Positions 33,098-43,107 of a stretch of 52,411 nucleotides of DNA are shown in pieces. Source of the stretch: Prevotella sp. (GTDB lineage Bacteria > Bacteroidota > Bacteroidia > Bacteroidales > Bacteroidaceae). Each line of letters starts with the position of its first letter. Positions within the stretch are counted from its first letter, which is position 1. Under the pieces are notes generated by a model. That model did not search any database. It saw nothing but the letters and a program-made list of their open reading frames with translations, and had not been told where the DNA came from. The position numbers were made by a program, and so were the translations under genes. The stretch covers positions 1 through 52,411 of the forward strand of contig JAGCPK010000141.1 of assembly GCA_017965725.1 (NCBI GenBank), read 5' to 3'.

Positions 33098-33817
33098 TCA
33101 CGATTTTGCCAACTGCATCATCATCACTGCAGCCAGACCTGCTGTTTCCGTACGCAGCCGACTCTTTCCGAGGTGGACGCTCTGATATCCTTTCTCCATA
33201 CAGATTCTCACCTCCTCAAGGCTGAAGTCACCTTCAGGACCAATCAACACTGTCACTTCCTCATCGTCGGCATTTTGCTTTAACTCATCGAAGAGATATG
33301 TACGGGGAATTTCCTCGTAACAGTGGGCGATATATTTTTTCCCCTGTCTCGGTTGTTCCAGGAATTTCTTGAGCGGCTCCATCTCATGGAGCACAGGCTT
33401 CCACGCCTTATGACTTTGTTTGATGGCTGAAATGGCTATTTTCTCCAGACGAGTAGTCTTCATCAGCCGTCTTTCAGAAAACTGACAGTTGATATAGGAA
33501 ATCTCATCTATTCCTATCTCTGTGGCCTTCTCCGTCATCCACTCTATACGATCCATGGTCTTTGTTGGTGCTATAGCCAGATGGAGATGTCCTTTCCACT
33601 GAGGTTCCTGAGGCAGGCATTCCGTAATCTGGTAATAGCAATGGTGGGTGGCAGCAATTGTCACCTCCGCCCTGTAATAGTTGCCTTCGCCATCCATCAG
33701 GAAGAGTTCATCCCCACCCTTCAACCGCAGCACACGCATCGCATGCATGGCTTCGTCAGGCGGCAGTTCCGTCTGATGAACAGCATCTGGCACATAGAAA
33801 AATCTCATTTCCTTCAT
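33098..33817 (-). CDS. rsmE: 16S rRNA (uracil1498-N3)-methyltransferase
   Basis: A 239-residue SPOUT methyltransferase. N-terminal RNA-binding part 'HAMRVLRLKGGDELFLMDGEG', then the knot region: 'WMTEKATEIGIDEI' and the SAM-binding 'TVLIGPEGDFSLEEV', ending 'LGKSRLRTETAGLAA'. Start: MKEMRFFYV at 33817, which lies 4 nt after the stop of the upstream transporter gene; the longer frame would overlap it. Confidence 0.92.
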   Translation of the reverse strand: MKEMRFFYVPDAVHQTELPPDEAMHAMRVLRLKGGDELFLMDGEGNYYRAEVTIAATHHCYYQITECLPQEPQWKGHLHLAIAPTKTMDRIEWMTEKATEIGIDEISYINCQFSERRLMKTTRLEKIAISAIKQSHKAWKPVLHEMEPLKKFLEQPRQGKKYIAHCYEEIPRTYLFDELKQNADDEEVTVLIGPEGDFSLEEVRICMEKGYQSVHLGKSRLRTETAGLAAVMMMQLAKS

Positions 33818-33821
33818 ACGG

Positions 33822-35141
33822 TCATCTCTGTTTTTGTTCCGGTTTGAAGACAAGGGCGAACGATACACCTACCGCCAATGCAAAGGCGGCAAAGATAAAC
33901 CAACAAGTCTGCCAGTCGCCTACCAGGAATCCATTCTCCCATTGACAATAGGAGTTGACAATCTCACCTGCAGCCAATGTTCCGATGGTGGCACCCAGTC
34001 CGTTGGTCATCATCATGAAGAGTCCCTGTGCAGAGGCTTTGATGGATGGCTCGCACTCCTGATCGACGAAAATACCGCCTGAGACATTGAAGAAGTCGAA
34101 GGCTACACCATAGACGATGCAGGAGAGGATAAACATGATGACACCCGGCATGGCAGGATTACCAACACCGAAGAAGCCGAAACGGAATACCCATGCAAAC
34201 ATCGACATCAGCATCACGGTCTTGATACCATAACGTTTCAGGAAGAAAGGAATCATCAGGATACACAGTGCCTCACTGATCTGTGAGATACTGGTCAGGA
34301 GTGTTGCATTGTTTGCTGCAAACGAAGTGGCGACGGCTGCATCAGCACTGCCCTTGAAACTCGTGATAAATGGTCCGGCATAGCCGTTGGTAACCTGAAG
34401 ACACATACCCAACAGGGCTGAGAATATGAAGAACAACGCCATCTTCCTTGTCTTGAAGAGTTTAAAGGCGTTCAGGCCTAGGCTCTCTGCCAACGATACA
34501 TTCCCATCCTTCTTCTCCACCTTACATGCCGGCAATGTGAAACAGTATGCACAGAGCACGATGCTCAGAAAACCTGATACGAAGAACTGCATATAGGTGT
34601 ATTGGAACTTATGGGCATTGTCAGCCAAGGTCAGTGAGAAGGCACCGTCTTCCCAAACGGCACAGTTGACAAACCACATGGTTACAATGAAACCTACTGT
34701 TCCCAGTACACGGATGGGCGGGAAATCCTTCACAGTGTCAAGGTTGTTGTTCTTGAGAATCGTAAAGGCTGTCGTGTTTGCCAGCGCGATGGTAGGCATG
34801 AAGAAGGCCACGCTCAACGTATATAAGGTGATGAACAGCGATTTGTTCGGCAGTTCTTGTCCGAAGCCAGCCTGAAGACCTAACCACCAGCAACCCAGCA
34901 TGAACCCTCCTGCCACCAAATGACAGAGACCAAGCAGACGTTGCGGTTGGATGTATTTATCTGCCACAATACCCATCAGTGTAGGCATGAAGATACTTAC
35001 AATGCCCTGAATGGCATAGAACCAGGATATCTTGTCGCCCAAGCCGGCAATGCCAAGATAGTTGCCCATACACGTTAAATAAGCACCCCATACAGCGAAC
35101 TCCAGGAAGTTCATCAGTGCCAAACGTAACTTCGCATTCAT
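33822..35141 (-). CDS. Nucleoside:proton symporter (NupG-type MFS)
   Basis: A 439-residue inner-membrane transporter with about 12 membrane helices. Opening 'MNAKLRLALMNFLEFAVWGAYLTCMGNYL' and 'FMPTLMGIVADKYIQPQRLLGL' match the NupG/XapB family (Nuc_H_symport), followed later by 'YGVAFDFFNVSGGIFVDQE' and 'ASAQGLFMMMTNGLGATIG'. It imports nucleosides. Seven nt after the DUF4296 gene and part of the ileS-led run. Confidence 0.87.
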   Translation of the reverse strand: MNAKLRLALMNFLEFAVWGAYLTCMGNYLGIAGLGDKISWFYAIQGIVSIFMPTLMGIVADKYIQPQRLLGLCHLVAGGFMLGCWWLGLQAGFGQELPNKSLFITLYTLSVAFFMPTIALANTTAFTILKNNNLDTVKDFPPIRVLGTVGFIVTMWFVNCAVWEDGAFSLTLADNAHKFQYTYMQFFVSGFLSIVLCAYCFTLPACKVEKKDGNVSLAESLGLNAFKLFKTRKMALFFIFSALLGMCLQVTNGYAGPFITSFKGSADAAVATSFAANNATLLTSISQISEALCILMIPFFLKRYGIKTVMLMSMFAWVFRFGFFGVGNPAMPGVIMFILSCIVYGVAFDFFNVSGGIFVDQECEPSIKASAQGLFMMMTNGLGATIGTLAAGEIVNSYCQWENGFLVGDWQTCWFIFAAFALAVGVSFALVFKPEQKQR

Positions 35142-35148
35142 TTCTTAT

Positions 35149-36021
35149 CTAGTTTTTTAGTTTTAACATACGTACAGAGTCTTTCTTCACGGATAAGGAA
35201 TCGGACTTTACAGCATTTACGGCAGACCCCTCATCGTCTTTCTTCTGATGGAAACGAATCAGTTGGACATCTGTCATGAAGAGCAGTTTGAGTTCCGTGT
35301 TCTTATCACGACTTTGTCCGAGATAGAAATAGCCCATCACCTCCTTGACCCTCAGGTCACAGGCACTCATTCTCAACTTCGTGTTACCACTCGCAGTGAA
35401 GTGAACGGTCTGAGAGGCGACACTGTCATTCTCATATTTCAACGCCAGATATACCAAGGCATCCTTGGAACCTCCCTGATAGAGGAAATCGCTCTTGAAA
35501 GTCAACATGAAACTGTCGCCCTTATGGAAGGATGTGTCGGCTTTCTGTGTGAACTGCAGACGGTTGTAGGGTGCATTAGGAATCAGCATGATAAAACGAT
35601 CCCCCTCCCAGACATTGGCTGTGTCACCCGACAGACTCTGTGTGGTGAAACGTTCAACCTCTCCTTGTGAGGCTCCCAGTTCCAAGGCTTCCTTACCCAG
35701 ACGATCCTGCACATTACGGTAAATCTTCACAAACCGGTCTGCCCGTGTGTAATAATATACCAGCGAGGAGTCAAAGTCGGCCCTTGTCACCCCATGCTTC
35801 TTCAGCACGGCATTGAAATACAGGTCTCGCCGATAGTCTTCATTGGCCTTATTACTCTTGTCTTTGCTCGGTGTTGCCACAATCCCCTGTGCTACATAAT
35901 AGTCGTAGAGAATGTCCTCCATGTCTGATGGCTGGATCACCTCCTTAGGAACACCAGGCTTACAAGCCATCATCATCATCAGTCCTATACCTATTATATA
36001 TATATAGTTGTGGCGCATCAT
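35149..36021 (-). CDS. DUF4296 lipoprotein
   Basis: A 290-residue lipoprotein: short hydrophobic start and lipobox-like MMMMAC (Cys ~20), then 'IQPSDMEDILYDYYVAQGI' and the 'RRDLYFNAVLKKHGVTRADFDSSLVYYYTRADRF' segment typical of DUF4296. The C-terminal ~140 residues are beta-rich (carbohydrate-binding-like shape). Function unknown. It starts immediately after the lspA stop, a gene order that recurs in Bacteroidales. Confidence 0.82.
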   Translation of the reverse strand: MMRHNYIYIIGIGLMMMMACKPGVPKEVIQPSDMEDILYDYYVAQGIVATPSKDKSNKANEDYRRDLYFNAVLKKHGVTRADFDSSLVYYYTRADRFVKIYRNVQDRLGKEALELGASQGEVERFTTQSLSGDTANVWEGDRFIMLIPNAPYNRLQFTQKADTSFHKGDSFMLTFKSDFLYQGGSKDALVYLALKYENDSVASQTVHFTASGNTKLRMSACDLRVKEVMGYFYLGQSRDKNTELKLLFMTDVQLIRFHQKKDDEGSAVNAVKSDSLSVKKDSVRMLKLKN

Positions 36022-36669
36022 CTACTCTTCCTGTTTCACCTCCCGTTTAAAAGATATCTCACTGATCTCTTTTCTGAAGAACAACAGCAACAGTACGACA
36101 CCCACACTGATGCTGGCATCGGCAAAGTTGAACACAGGACTGAAGAAGACGAAATGATCGCCACCTACCAATGGCATCCAGTCGGGCCAGTTCGTCTCTA
36201 TCAGTGGGAAATAAAACATATCCACCACTTTTCCCATCAGGAAAGGCGCATAGCCTGTACCGAAGGGCACGAAATAAGAGGTATAGAACTCCGAGGAACC
36301 AGCAAAGCAGAGGCCATAGAACATACTGTCAATCAAATTGCCGATGGCTCCTGCAAGAACCATTGACAGACAAAGTATGTAACTTGTACGGGCCTGCTTC
36401 TTTATTAGTTGGTAGATATAGTATGTCAAGAAGGCGATAGCCACTGTTCGGAAGAGCGAGAGGGTGATCTTGCTGCCTATCTGCATGCCAAAAGCCATTC
36501 CTATATTCTCTATATAGTTGATATAGAACCAATTGGTGATACGAATGGACTCATGCAGGCACATCGACGTCTTCACCCAGATCTTGATAGTCTGGTCTAT
36601 CAACAAGATGGCAACCACGACGATGATTGCCAACCTGCCATCAGTGAAGACCTTCCTCAACGGGCTCAT
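36022..36669 (-). CDS. lspA: Lipoprotein signal peptidase (signal peptidase II)
   Basis: A 215-residue aspartic peptidase that removes lipoprotein signal peptides. Four membrane helices; catalytic Asp motifs 'GAIGNLIDSMFYG' and 'VFNFADASISVGV'. Opening 'IVVVAILLIDQTIKIWV' and 'NIGMAFGMQ' are typical. Slightly longer than the proteobacterial form, with an extra-cytoplasmic insert of ~35 residues between the two Asp motifs, as in Bacteroidetes. Overlaps the DksA-like gene by 1 nt (TAATG) and abuts the DUF4296 gene. Confidence 0.93.
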   Translation of the reverse strand: MSPLRKVFTDGRLAIIVVVAILLIDQTIKIWVKTSMCLHESIRITNWFYINYIENIGMAFGMQIGSKITLSLFRTVAIAFLTYYIYQLIKKQARTSYILCLSMVLAGAIGNLIDSMFYGLCFAGSSEFYTSYFVPFGTGYAPFLMGKVVDMFYFPLIETNWPDWMPLVGGDHFVFFSPVFNFADASISVGVVLLLLFFRKEISEISFKREVKQEE

Positions 36670-37052
36670 TACGGCTTCTTCTGATTCATTTTTGACTGCA
36701 CACTCAGTGTGGCATGAGGCACGGCACGAAGACGTTCCTTCGGAATCAATTCGCCCGTGATACGGTCGATGCCGTAGGTCTTGTTCTCAATACGCACCAG
36801 CGCAGCCTTCAGTCCTTGGATAAACTTCTGTTGGCGAGCAGCCATAGAAATCAACTCTTCCTTCGACTGGGTGACACTACCCTCCTCCAGAGCCTTGTAG
36901 GTGGGGGATGTGTCATCTACATCATTGGAGTCTTCATTCATCAGAACGCGCATCATCTGGTCGTAGTCGCGCTTGGCCAAGGCCATTTTCTCATTGATGA
37001 TCTGACGGAACTCCTCGAGTTCCTCGTCAGAATAACGTGTCTTTTCTGCCAT
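36669..37052 (-). CDS. DksA/TraR-family protein without zinc cysteines
   Basis: A 127-residue protein of the DksA/TraR type: coiled-coil region (about 5-95) with an acidic centre ('LMNEDSNDVDDTSPTYKALEEG'), then 'NKTYGIDRITGELIPKERLRAVPHATLSV', the degenerate zinc-finger part. Relatives have at least one Cys in 'YGIC'; here it is Asp, and the whole protein contains no Cys. Presumed RNA-polymerase secondary-channel factor linked to the stringent response. Second gene of the ileS run, 24 nt after ileS. Confidence 0.82.
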   Translation of the reverse strand: MAEKTRYSDEELEEFRQIINEKMALAKRDYDQMMRVLMNEDSNDVDDTSPTYKALEEGSVTQSKEELISMAARQQKFIQGLKAALVRIENKTYGIDRITGELIPKERLRAVPHATLSVQSKMNQKKP

Positions 37053-37076
37053 AATAGTTTTTTTGTTATTGTTATT

Positions 37077-40000
37077 TTATACTTTTTCCACTTTAATATT
37101 CAATTTGAAGTCATCGAAGTCAATCTCTTGTCCGTCATTTGGTCGCACAAGGATATCATCTGCCAGCACCTGGGTCTTGATATAGTTTGCAAAACTGTCC
37201 AGACTCTTCTCTACCTCCTCATTCGGAGCGATGGCTACAGAGATACGATCCGTAATCTCGAAACCACTCTCCTTACGGATATTCTGGATGCGGTTAATGA
37301 GTTCACGGGCCATACCCTCGTTCTTCAGTTCATCAGTGAGTTCCACCTCAAGGGCTACGGTCAGGTTACCTTCATTAGCCACGAGCCAGCCTGGGATATC
37401 CTCGCTGATGATATCCACATCGACAGCCTCTACCGTCAGATCCTGACCTTCAACGCTGATGCCGATGCTGCCATTCTGTTCCAGTTCGGCAATCTGTTCC
37501 TGAGAGAGAGCATCCATTGCAGCAGCCACACTCTTCATGAGTTTACCAAACTTCTTACCCATGGTACGGAAGTTACACTTCACCTTCTTTACCAGCACGC
37601 CGGCACCTTCTACGAAACGAAGTTCCTTCACGTTCACCTCGTTCATGATCAGGTCTTTCACAGCCTCGATGTGTTTCTTCTGAGTCTCATCGACGGCAGG
37701 AATCATGATTGCCTGCAGCGGCTGACGCACCTTAATGTTCACCTTACGACGCAGGGCCAATACCATTGACGTAATCTTCTGTGCCATCTGCATACGAGCC
37801 TCCAGGTCTTTATTGATCTGGCTGTCGTCAGCCACGGGGAACTTGTCAAGATGAACGGAATCGAACTCACCGCCCAGATCCTTATACAATTGATCGGCAT
37901 AGAAAGGAGCAAATGGAGCCAACAACTTAGCCACTGTCATCAGACAAGTGTAGAGCGTCTGATAGGCAGAGAGTTTGTCCTCACTCATCTCCTTACCCCA
38001 GAAACGTTTGCGGTTCAGACGGACGAACCAGTTTGAGAGGTCGTCGTTCACGAAGGCATCGATCAGTCGACCTGCACGTGTCGGGTCATAGTTGTCGAGT
38101 TCTGCCCCTACCCCTTTGATGAGCGTGTTCAGGCAAGAGAGGATCCAACGGTCAATCTCAGGACGCTTGTCGAATGCCACCTGTGCTGCCTGTGGGTCGA
38201 AACCATCGACATTGGCATACAAGGCGAAGAAACTATAGGTGTTATATAATGTGCCAAAGAACTTACGACGCACCTCATCGACACCCTCGGGGTCAAACTT
38301 CAGGTTGTCCCAGGGTTCAGAGTTGGTCATCATATACAGACGTACGGCATCGCTACCGAACTTGCCAATCATATCAAACGGATTCACCACATTACCCACA
38401 TGCTTCGACATCTTGTTACCCTTGGCATCGAGTACCAGACCAGAGGAAATCACATTCTTGAAGGCTACGGAGTCGAAGATCATAGTAGCAATTGCATGCA
38501 AAGTGAAGAACCAGCCACGCGTCTGATCAACCCCCTCGTTGATGAAGTCACAGGGGAAGGCGATGCCCTTGTCGATCAGGTCCTTGTTCTCGAAGGGATA
38601 GTGTACCTGGGCGTAAGGCATGGAACCAGAGTCGAACCACACGTCGATCAGGTCACTCTCACGCTTCATGGGCTTGCCACTCTCTGACACGAGGATGATG
38701 TTATCCACATATGGACGATGGAGGTCGATCTTGTCGTAGTTCTCCTTATTCCAGTCGCATGGTACAAAGCCATTGTCCTTTAAGGGGTTGCTCTTCATAA
38801 AGCCAGCCTTGACAGACTTCTCAATCTCGTTGTAAAGTTCCTCTACGCTGCCAATGCAGATTTCCTTACCATCCTCATCGCGCCAGATAGGCAGTGGAGT
38901 TCCCCAGAAACGTGAGCGAGACAGGTTCCAGTCGTTCAGGTTCTCGAGCCAGTTACCAAAACGGCCTGTACCTGTTGACTCCGGCTGCCAGTTGATGGTC
39001 TTGTTGAGTTCGAACATACGGTCCTTCTTGGCTGTAGAGCGGATGAACCATGAATCCAGAGGATAATAAAGCACGGGCTTGTCTGTACGCCAGCAGTGGG
39101 GATAGTTGTGTACGTGCTTCTCGATCTTCAGTGCCGTACCCTCCTGCTTCATCTCCATACAGATCACGATGTTCAGGTCTTCGGCTTTTGCAGCAGCCTG
39201 CTCGTCGTACTTACCGTCTTTGTTGAACTCCGGGGCGTAGGCATTCTTCACGTAGTCGCCTGCATGGTGGCCATAGCCTTCTTTATTTACACACTTCTCT
39301 ATGAAGTTTTCGTCGAGTTCGTCCATGACATAGTACTTACCCTGCAGGTCAACCATTGGACGGGTCTCACCTTTCTTATTTATAAGGAACAGACTTGGCA
39401 CGTGCGCATCCTTGGCCACCTTGGCATCGTCGGCACCGAAGGTAGGTGCGATATGTACGATACCTGCACCATCCTCAGTGGTCACGTAGTCACCGGGGAT
39501 CACACGGAAGGCCTCGCTCTCCATCTCCACAAACTGATCCTTACCATTCTCGCCGGTAAAGACCTTGTCAGGATGGGCAGCAGCATACGCCTTCACATAG
39601 TCGGCAGCATTGGCATCGAGTTTGGCTGATGGCTTTACCCAAGGCATCAGTTGCTGATATTTCAATCCCACCAGTTGTTCACCTGTATAACGACCTACGA
39701 TACGATAAGGAACGAACTTCTCGCCCTTATTGTATTCTGGCATCTCCTCACCGTCCGTGATGTTTCCCTCGGGAGAGAGGTAGGCGTTCAGACGACTCTC
39801 GGCTAGGATGATAGTGATCTTCTCACCGTTATAGGCATTATAGGTCTCCACAGCCACATAGTCAATCTTCGGACCGACACAGAGGGCTGTGTTTGAGGGC
39901 AGTGTCCATGGGGTCGTTGTCCAGGCCACGAAGTATGGTGTTCCCCACTTCGTCCACTCCTCCCTGGGATTAAGAGCCTTGAACAGCGCAGTGACGGTAG

Positions 40001-40637
40001 TGTCCTTCACGTCGCGATAGCAACCAGGCTGGTTCAGTTCGTGAGAACTCAAACCTGTTCCTGCTGCAGGTGAATACGGTTGGATGGTATAGCCCTTGTA
40101 GAGCAGTCCCTTCTTGTAGAACTGCTGCAGCAACCACCACAGCGTCTCGATATACTTATTGTCGTAAGTGATATACGGATTGTCAAGATCTACGAAGTAA
40201 CCCATCTTCTCCGTCAGGTCGCGCCATTCCTGCGTGAACATCATCACGTTCTCGCGGCATTTCTTGTTGTAGTCTTCCGTAGAGATATACTTGTCGCTTT
40301 CCTTGTTGTCGATGTCAGCCTTCGTAATACCGAGTTCTTTCTCCACGCCAAGTTCTACGGGCAGTCCGTGAGTATCCCAGCCAGCCTTGCGCTTCACCTG
40401 GAAGCCTTTCATCGTCTTGTAGCGGTTGAAGGTGTCCTTGATGGTACGGGCCAACACATGGTGAATACCTGGATGACCGTTAGCCGAGGGAGGTCCTTCA
40501 TAGAAAACAAACTGAGGACAACCCTCCCTTTCCTCAATCGAGCGCCAGAAAATATTCTTTTCCTGCCACATCTTCAGGACGTCATCGTTCACTTGGGTTA
40601 GGTTCAACCCGTTGTGTTCTGCAAATTTCTTAGCCAT
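37077..40637 (-). CDS. ileS: Isoleucyl-tRNA synthetase (IleS2-like)
   Basis: An 1186-residue class I synthetase charging tRNA-Ile. HIGH-type motif 'GPPSANGHPGIHHVLARTIKD' (~48-68), editing domain (~190-450, 'VAWTTTPWTLPSN'), KMSKS motif as 'GNKMSKHVGN' (~690), anticodon-binding domain, and a long C-terminal part of the DUF5915 kind. The length and 'KAGWDTHGLPVELGVEKELGI' fit the eukaryote-like type 2 form, which is usually less sensitive to mupirocin (family knowledge). First gene of an eight-gene run with its own promoter. Confidence 0.95.
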   Translation of the reverse strand: MAKKFAEHNGLNLTQVNDDVLKMWQEKNIFWRSIEEREGCPQFVFYEGPPSANGHPGIHHVLARTIKDTFNRYKTMKGFQVKRKAGWDTHGLPVELGVEKELGITKADIDNKESDKYISTEDYNKKCRENVMMFTQEWRDLTEKMGYFVDLDNPYITYDNKYIETLWWLLQQFYKKGLLYKGYTIQPYSPAAGTGLSSHELNQPGCYRDVKDTTVTALFKALNPREEWTKWGTPYFVAWTTTPWTLPSNTALCVGPKIDYVAVETYNAYNGEKITIILAESRLNAYLSPEGNITDGEEMPEYNKGEKFVPYRIVGRYTGEQLVGLKYQQLMPWVKPSAKLDANAADYVKAYAAAHPDKVFTGENGKDQFVEMESEAFRVIPGDYVTTEDGAGIVHIAPTFGADDAKVAKDAHVPSLFLINKKGETRPMVDLQGKYYVMDELDENFIEKCVNKEGYGHHAGDYVKNAYAPEFNKDGKYDEQAAAKAEDLNIVICMEMKQEGTALKIEKHVHNYPHCWRTDKPVLYYPLDSWFIRSTAKKDRMFELNKTINWQPESTGTGRFGNWLENLNDWNLSRSRFWGTPLPIWRDEDGKEICIGSVEELYNEIEKSVKAGFMKSNPLKDNGFVPCDWNKENYDKIDLHRPYVDNIILVSESGKPMKRESDLIDVWFDSGSMPYAQVHYPFENKDLIDKGIAFPCDFINEGVDQTRGWFFTLHAIATMIFDSVAFKNVISSGLVLDAKGNKMSKHVGNVVNPFDMIGKFGSDAVRLYMMTNSEPWDNLKFDPEGVDEVRRKFFGTLYNTYSFFALYANVDGFDPQAAQVAFDKRPEIDRWILSCLNTLIKGVGAELDNYDPTRAGRLIDAFVNDDLSNWFVRLNRKRFWGKEMSEDKLSAYQTLYTCLMTVAKLLAPFAPFYADQLYKDLGGEFDSVHLDKFPVADDSQINKDLEARMQMAQKITSMVLALRRKVNIKVRQPLQAIMIPAVDETQKKHIEAVKDLIMNEVNVKELRFVEGAGVLVKKVKCNFRTMGKKFGKLMKSVAAAMDALSQEQIAELEQNGSIGISVEGQDLTVEAVDVDIISEDIPGWLVANEGNLTVALEVELTDELKNEGMARELINRIQNIRKESGFEITDRISVAIAPNEEVEKSLDSFANYIKTQVLADDILVRPNDGQEIDFDDFKLNIKVEKV

Positions 40638-40672
40638 ATCTATTGTTTTTTCTTTCCTTTCTTATTTGGCGT

Positions 40673-40704
40673 GCAAAGGTAGTAAAATTATCCGACCTGA
40701 CAAA
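40673..40704 (-). promoter_or_regulatory. Promoter of the ileS operon
   Basis: On the minus strand TTTG (40704-40701), 19-nt spacer, TACCTTTGC (40681-40673), about 36 nt before the ileS ATG. Confidence 0.75.
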
Positions 40705-40775
40705 GGAAATAATTTTTTTTAAGAATTGCAACTCATTTTCCTACTAAAAAAATAGTTTTATCCAAAAAATATTCG

Positions 40776-40784
40776 TATCTTTGC
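40776..40784 (+). promoter_or_regulatory. -7 element of the C4-dicarboxylate transporter gene
   Basis: TATCTTTGC, 31 nt before the ATG at 40816; divergent from the ileS promoter. Confidence 0.6.
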
Positions 40785-40815
40785 AAACTGATGTCAATAA
40801 CTAAATTTTAATGAT

Positions 40816-42144
40816 ATGGTATTAATGATTATTCAGCTCTGTATTGTGCTCGGAGCGTTGTGGGTGGGTTCGCGTTACGGTTCTTTGGCCCTTGGTGCAA
40901 TTTCCGGTATCGGTCTCGCCATTCTTGTCTTTTGTTTCGGACTCAAACCAGGAACTCCTCCGACGGATGTGATTTACATCATCATCGCAGCAGTCACCTG
41001 TGCAGGCATCATGCAGGCATCGGGTGGTATGGACTGGCTTATCCAGATTGCTGAGAGGATGTTGCGTAAGCATCCTGACCGCATCACCTTCCTGGCTCCG
41101 TTGACGACGTTCTTCCTGACAGTATTGGTAGGAACTGGTCATGTCGTATATACTTTAATGCCAATCATTTGTGACATTGCGTTAAAGAAGGGCATTCGTC
41201 CCGAACGTCCCTGTGGTGTAGCCTCAATAGCCTCACAGGTAGGTATCACCTGTTCGCCCATTGCTGCCGCCGTGGTGGCCTTTGTCACCATCTCAAATGA
41301 GAATGGTTTCAATATCTCCATTCCTGGTGTGCTGATGATTTCTATTCCAGCCTGTCTGTGTGGACTGATGGCAGCAGCGGCAGCCTCATATCATCGTGGA
41401 CTCGACCTGGACAAGGATCCTGAGTTCCAGAAGAAGATTGCCGACCCTGTGCAGCGTGAATATATCTATGGTTCAGGTGCCACGACACTTGACAAGGAAA
41501 TACCACAGTCAGCCAAGAATGCTGTATTTGTTTTCCTCGGTGCCCTCGCCATCATTGTGATGTTCGCTGTCTTCCCCAGTCTCCTACCCTCTTGGGATGG
41601 TAAGGCCCTGAAGATGAACCTTGTTATCCAGATTGTGATGATTGCTGCAGCCGCCCTGATGATCCTCTTCTGTAAGGCCCAACCCAAGAAGGCTGTGGCA
41701 GGTCCAGTATGGCAGTCAGGTATGGTGGCCGTGGTTGCCATCTACGGTATTGCCTGGATGGCCGACACCTATTTCTCGAACTATATGCCTGAGATTCAGG
41801 CCATGCTCGAGGGTATCGTGAAGGACTACCCGTGGTCAATAGCCCTTGTCTTCTTTATGGTGTCAGTGCTCATCAACTCGCAGGGAGCCGTCGTCGTGTC
41901 GATGTTACCGTTGGCCTACTCACTTGGCATTGCAGGTCCAGTATTATTGGGTGTCCTTCCGAGTGTCTATGGATACTTCTTCATCCCGAACTATCCTTCA
42001 GATATTGCTACGGTGAACTTCGACCGATCTGGAACTACGGTCATTGGTAAATATCTCTTGAACCACTCATTCATGATGCCTGGTCTCATCTGTGTAATCA
42101 CTTCTACCATCGTGGCATACCTGTTGAGCACCATCTTTTTCTAA
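40816..42144 (+). CDS. Anaerobic C4-dicarboxylate transporter (DcuA/DcuB type)
   Basis: A 442-residue inner-membrane protein with about 10-12 helices. 'DVIYIIIAAVTCAGIMQASGGMDWLIQIAERMLRKHP' and 'VGTGHVVYTLMPIICDIALKKGIRPERP' are Dcu-family signatures, as is 'PNYPSDIATVNFDRSGTTVIGKYLLNHSF'. Exchanges fumarate, malate or aspartate for succinate, fitting fermentation with fumarate respiration. DcuA and DcuB cannot be separated by eye. The next gene follows after 29 nt. Confidence 0.9.
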   Translation: MVLMIIQLCIVLGALWVGSRYGSLALGAISGIGLAILVFCFGLKPGTPPTDVIYIIIAAVTCAGIMQASGGMDWLIQIAERMLRKHPDRITFLAPLTTFFLTVLVGTGHVVYTLMPIICDIALKKGIRPERPCGVASIASQVGITCSPIAAAVVAFVTISNENGFNISIPGVLMISIPACLCGLMAAAAASYHRGLDLDKDPEFQKKIADPVQREYIYGSGATTLDKEIPQSAKNAVFVFLGALAIIVMFAVFPSLLPSWDGKALKMNLVIQIVMIAAAALMILFCKAQPKKAVAGPVWQSGMVAVVAIYGIAWMADTYFSNYMPEIQAMLEGIVKDYPWSIALVFFMVSVLINSQGAVVVSMLPLAYSLGIAGPVLLGVLPSVYGYFFIPNYPSDIATVNFDRSGTTVIGKYLLNHSFMMPGLICVITSTIVAYLLSTIFF

Positions 42145-42173
42145 GTTCATGGGGTTATAGAACAAAACAACAG

Positions 42174-42971
42174 ATGCCCGTCATTGAACTTCACGACCTA
42201 AATCACCCTGGGACAGCAGTATTCAGTCATCTGACAGAGTCTCAACTGCGCTCCAGGGTTGATCCTGCCAAGGGACTGTTTATTGCAGAGAGTCCCAAGG
42301 TGATTCGGGTTGCGCTCAAGGCAGGTTATGAACCTACTGCCCTTCTCTGTGAGAAGAAGCATATCAATGGAGATGCCGCCGACATTGTCAAGCAATGTGG
42401 CGACATTCCTATTTTTACAGGTGAACGAAAATTGTTGGCCGATCTCACCGGCTATACGCTCACCCGTGGGGTACTTTGTGCCATGCGTCGTCCCCAAGAA
42501 AAGTCTGTCGGAGAAATCTGTGAGGGTTCCCATCGCATCGTGGTCATCGACGGTGTTGTCGATACCACCAATATTGGAGCCATCTTCCGCAGTGCCGCTG
42601 CCCTGGGCATTGATGCCGTATTGTTGACACGCAACTCCTGCGACCCTCTGAATCGTCGGGCGGTACGTGTATCCATGGGATCCGTATTCCTTGTACCATG
42701 GACATGGCTCGATGCCCCTATCTCCAGTCTTCATGACTATGGCTTTCGCACCGTAGCCATGGCCCTTACATCGAAAAGCATTCCCCTCGATGCTCCTGTA
42801 CTGAAAACAGTCAGTCGGTTGGCCATCATCATGGGTACAGAAGGTGACGGTCTGCCTCAGGAGACCATCACCTCTGCCGACTATGTCGTACGTATTCCCA
42901 TGTCGCATGAGGTTGATTCCCTCAATGTGGCTGCCGCTGCTGCTGTCGCTTTTTGGGAACTCCGTCATTAA
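42174..42971 (+). CDS. TrmH/SpoU-family RNA 2'-O-methyltransferase
   Basis: A 265-residue SPOUT methyltransferase. N-terminal substrate-binding part ('GLFIAESPKVIRVALKAGY'), then the knot: 'VVDTTNIGAIFRSAAALGIDAVLLT' (motif 1), 'LAIIMGTEGDGLPQET' (motif 2) and 'IPMSHEVDSLNVAAAAAVAFWE' (motif 3). It methylates a ribose in tRNA or rRNA; the exact target cannot be read from sequence. Probably read through from the Dcu gene. Confidence 0.88.
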   Translation: MPVIELHDLNHPGTAVFSHLTESQLRSRVDPAKGLFIAESPKVIRVALKAGYEPTALLCEKKHINGDAADIVKQCGDIPIFTGERKLLADLTGYTLTRGVLCAMRRPQEKSVGEICEGSHRIVVIDGVVDTTNIGAIFRSAAALGIDAVLLTRNSCDPLNRRAVRVSMGSVFLVPWTWLDAPISSLHDYGFRTVAMALTSKSIPLDAPVLKTVSRLAIIMGTEGDGLPQETITSADYVVRIPMSHEVDSLNVAAAAAVAFWELRH

Positions 42972-43107
42972 TCGATTTCTTTTTTCTTCCAAATCTAAAA
43001 AAGTGCAGAAAAAATACCCTTTTTTTACAGGAAATAATTAAAGAATGTTAAACAGGGGGAGTTCGTCTATAAAAGTACAGGATTCATCGATATGACCTAA
43101 AAATAAA

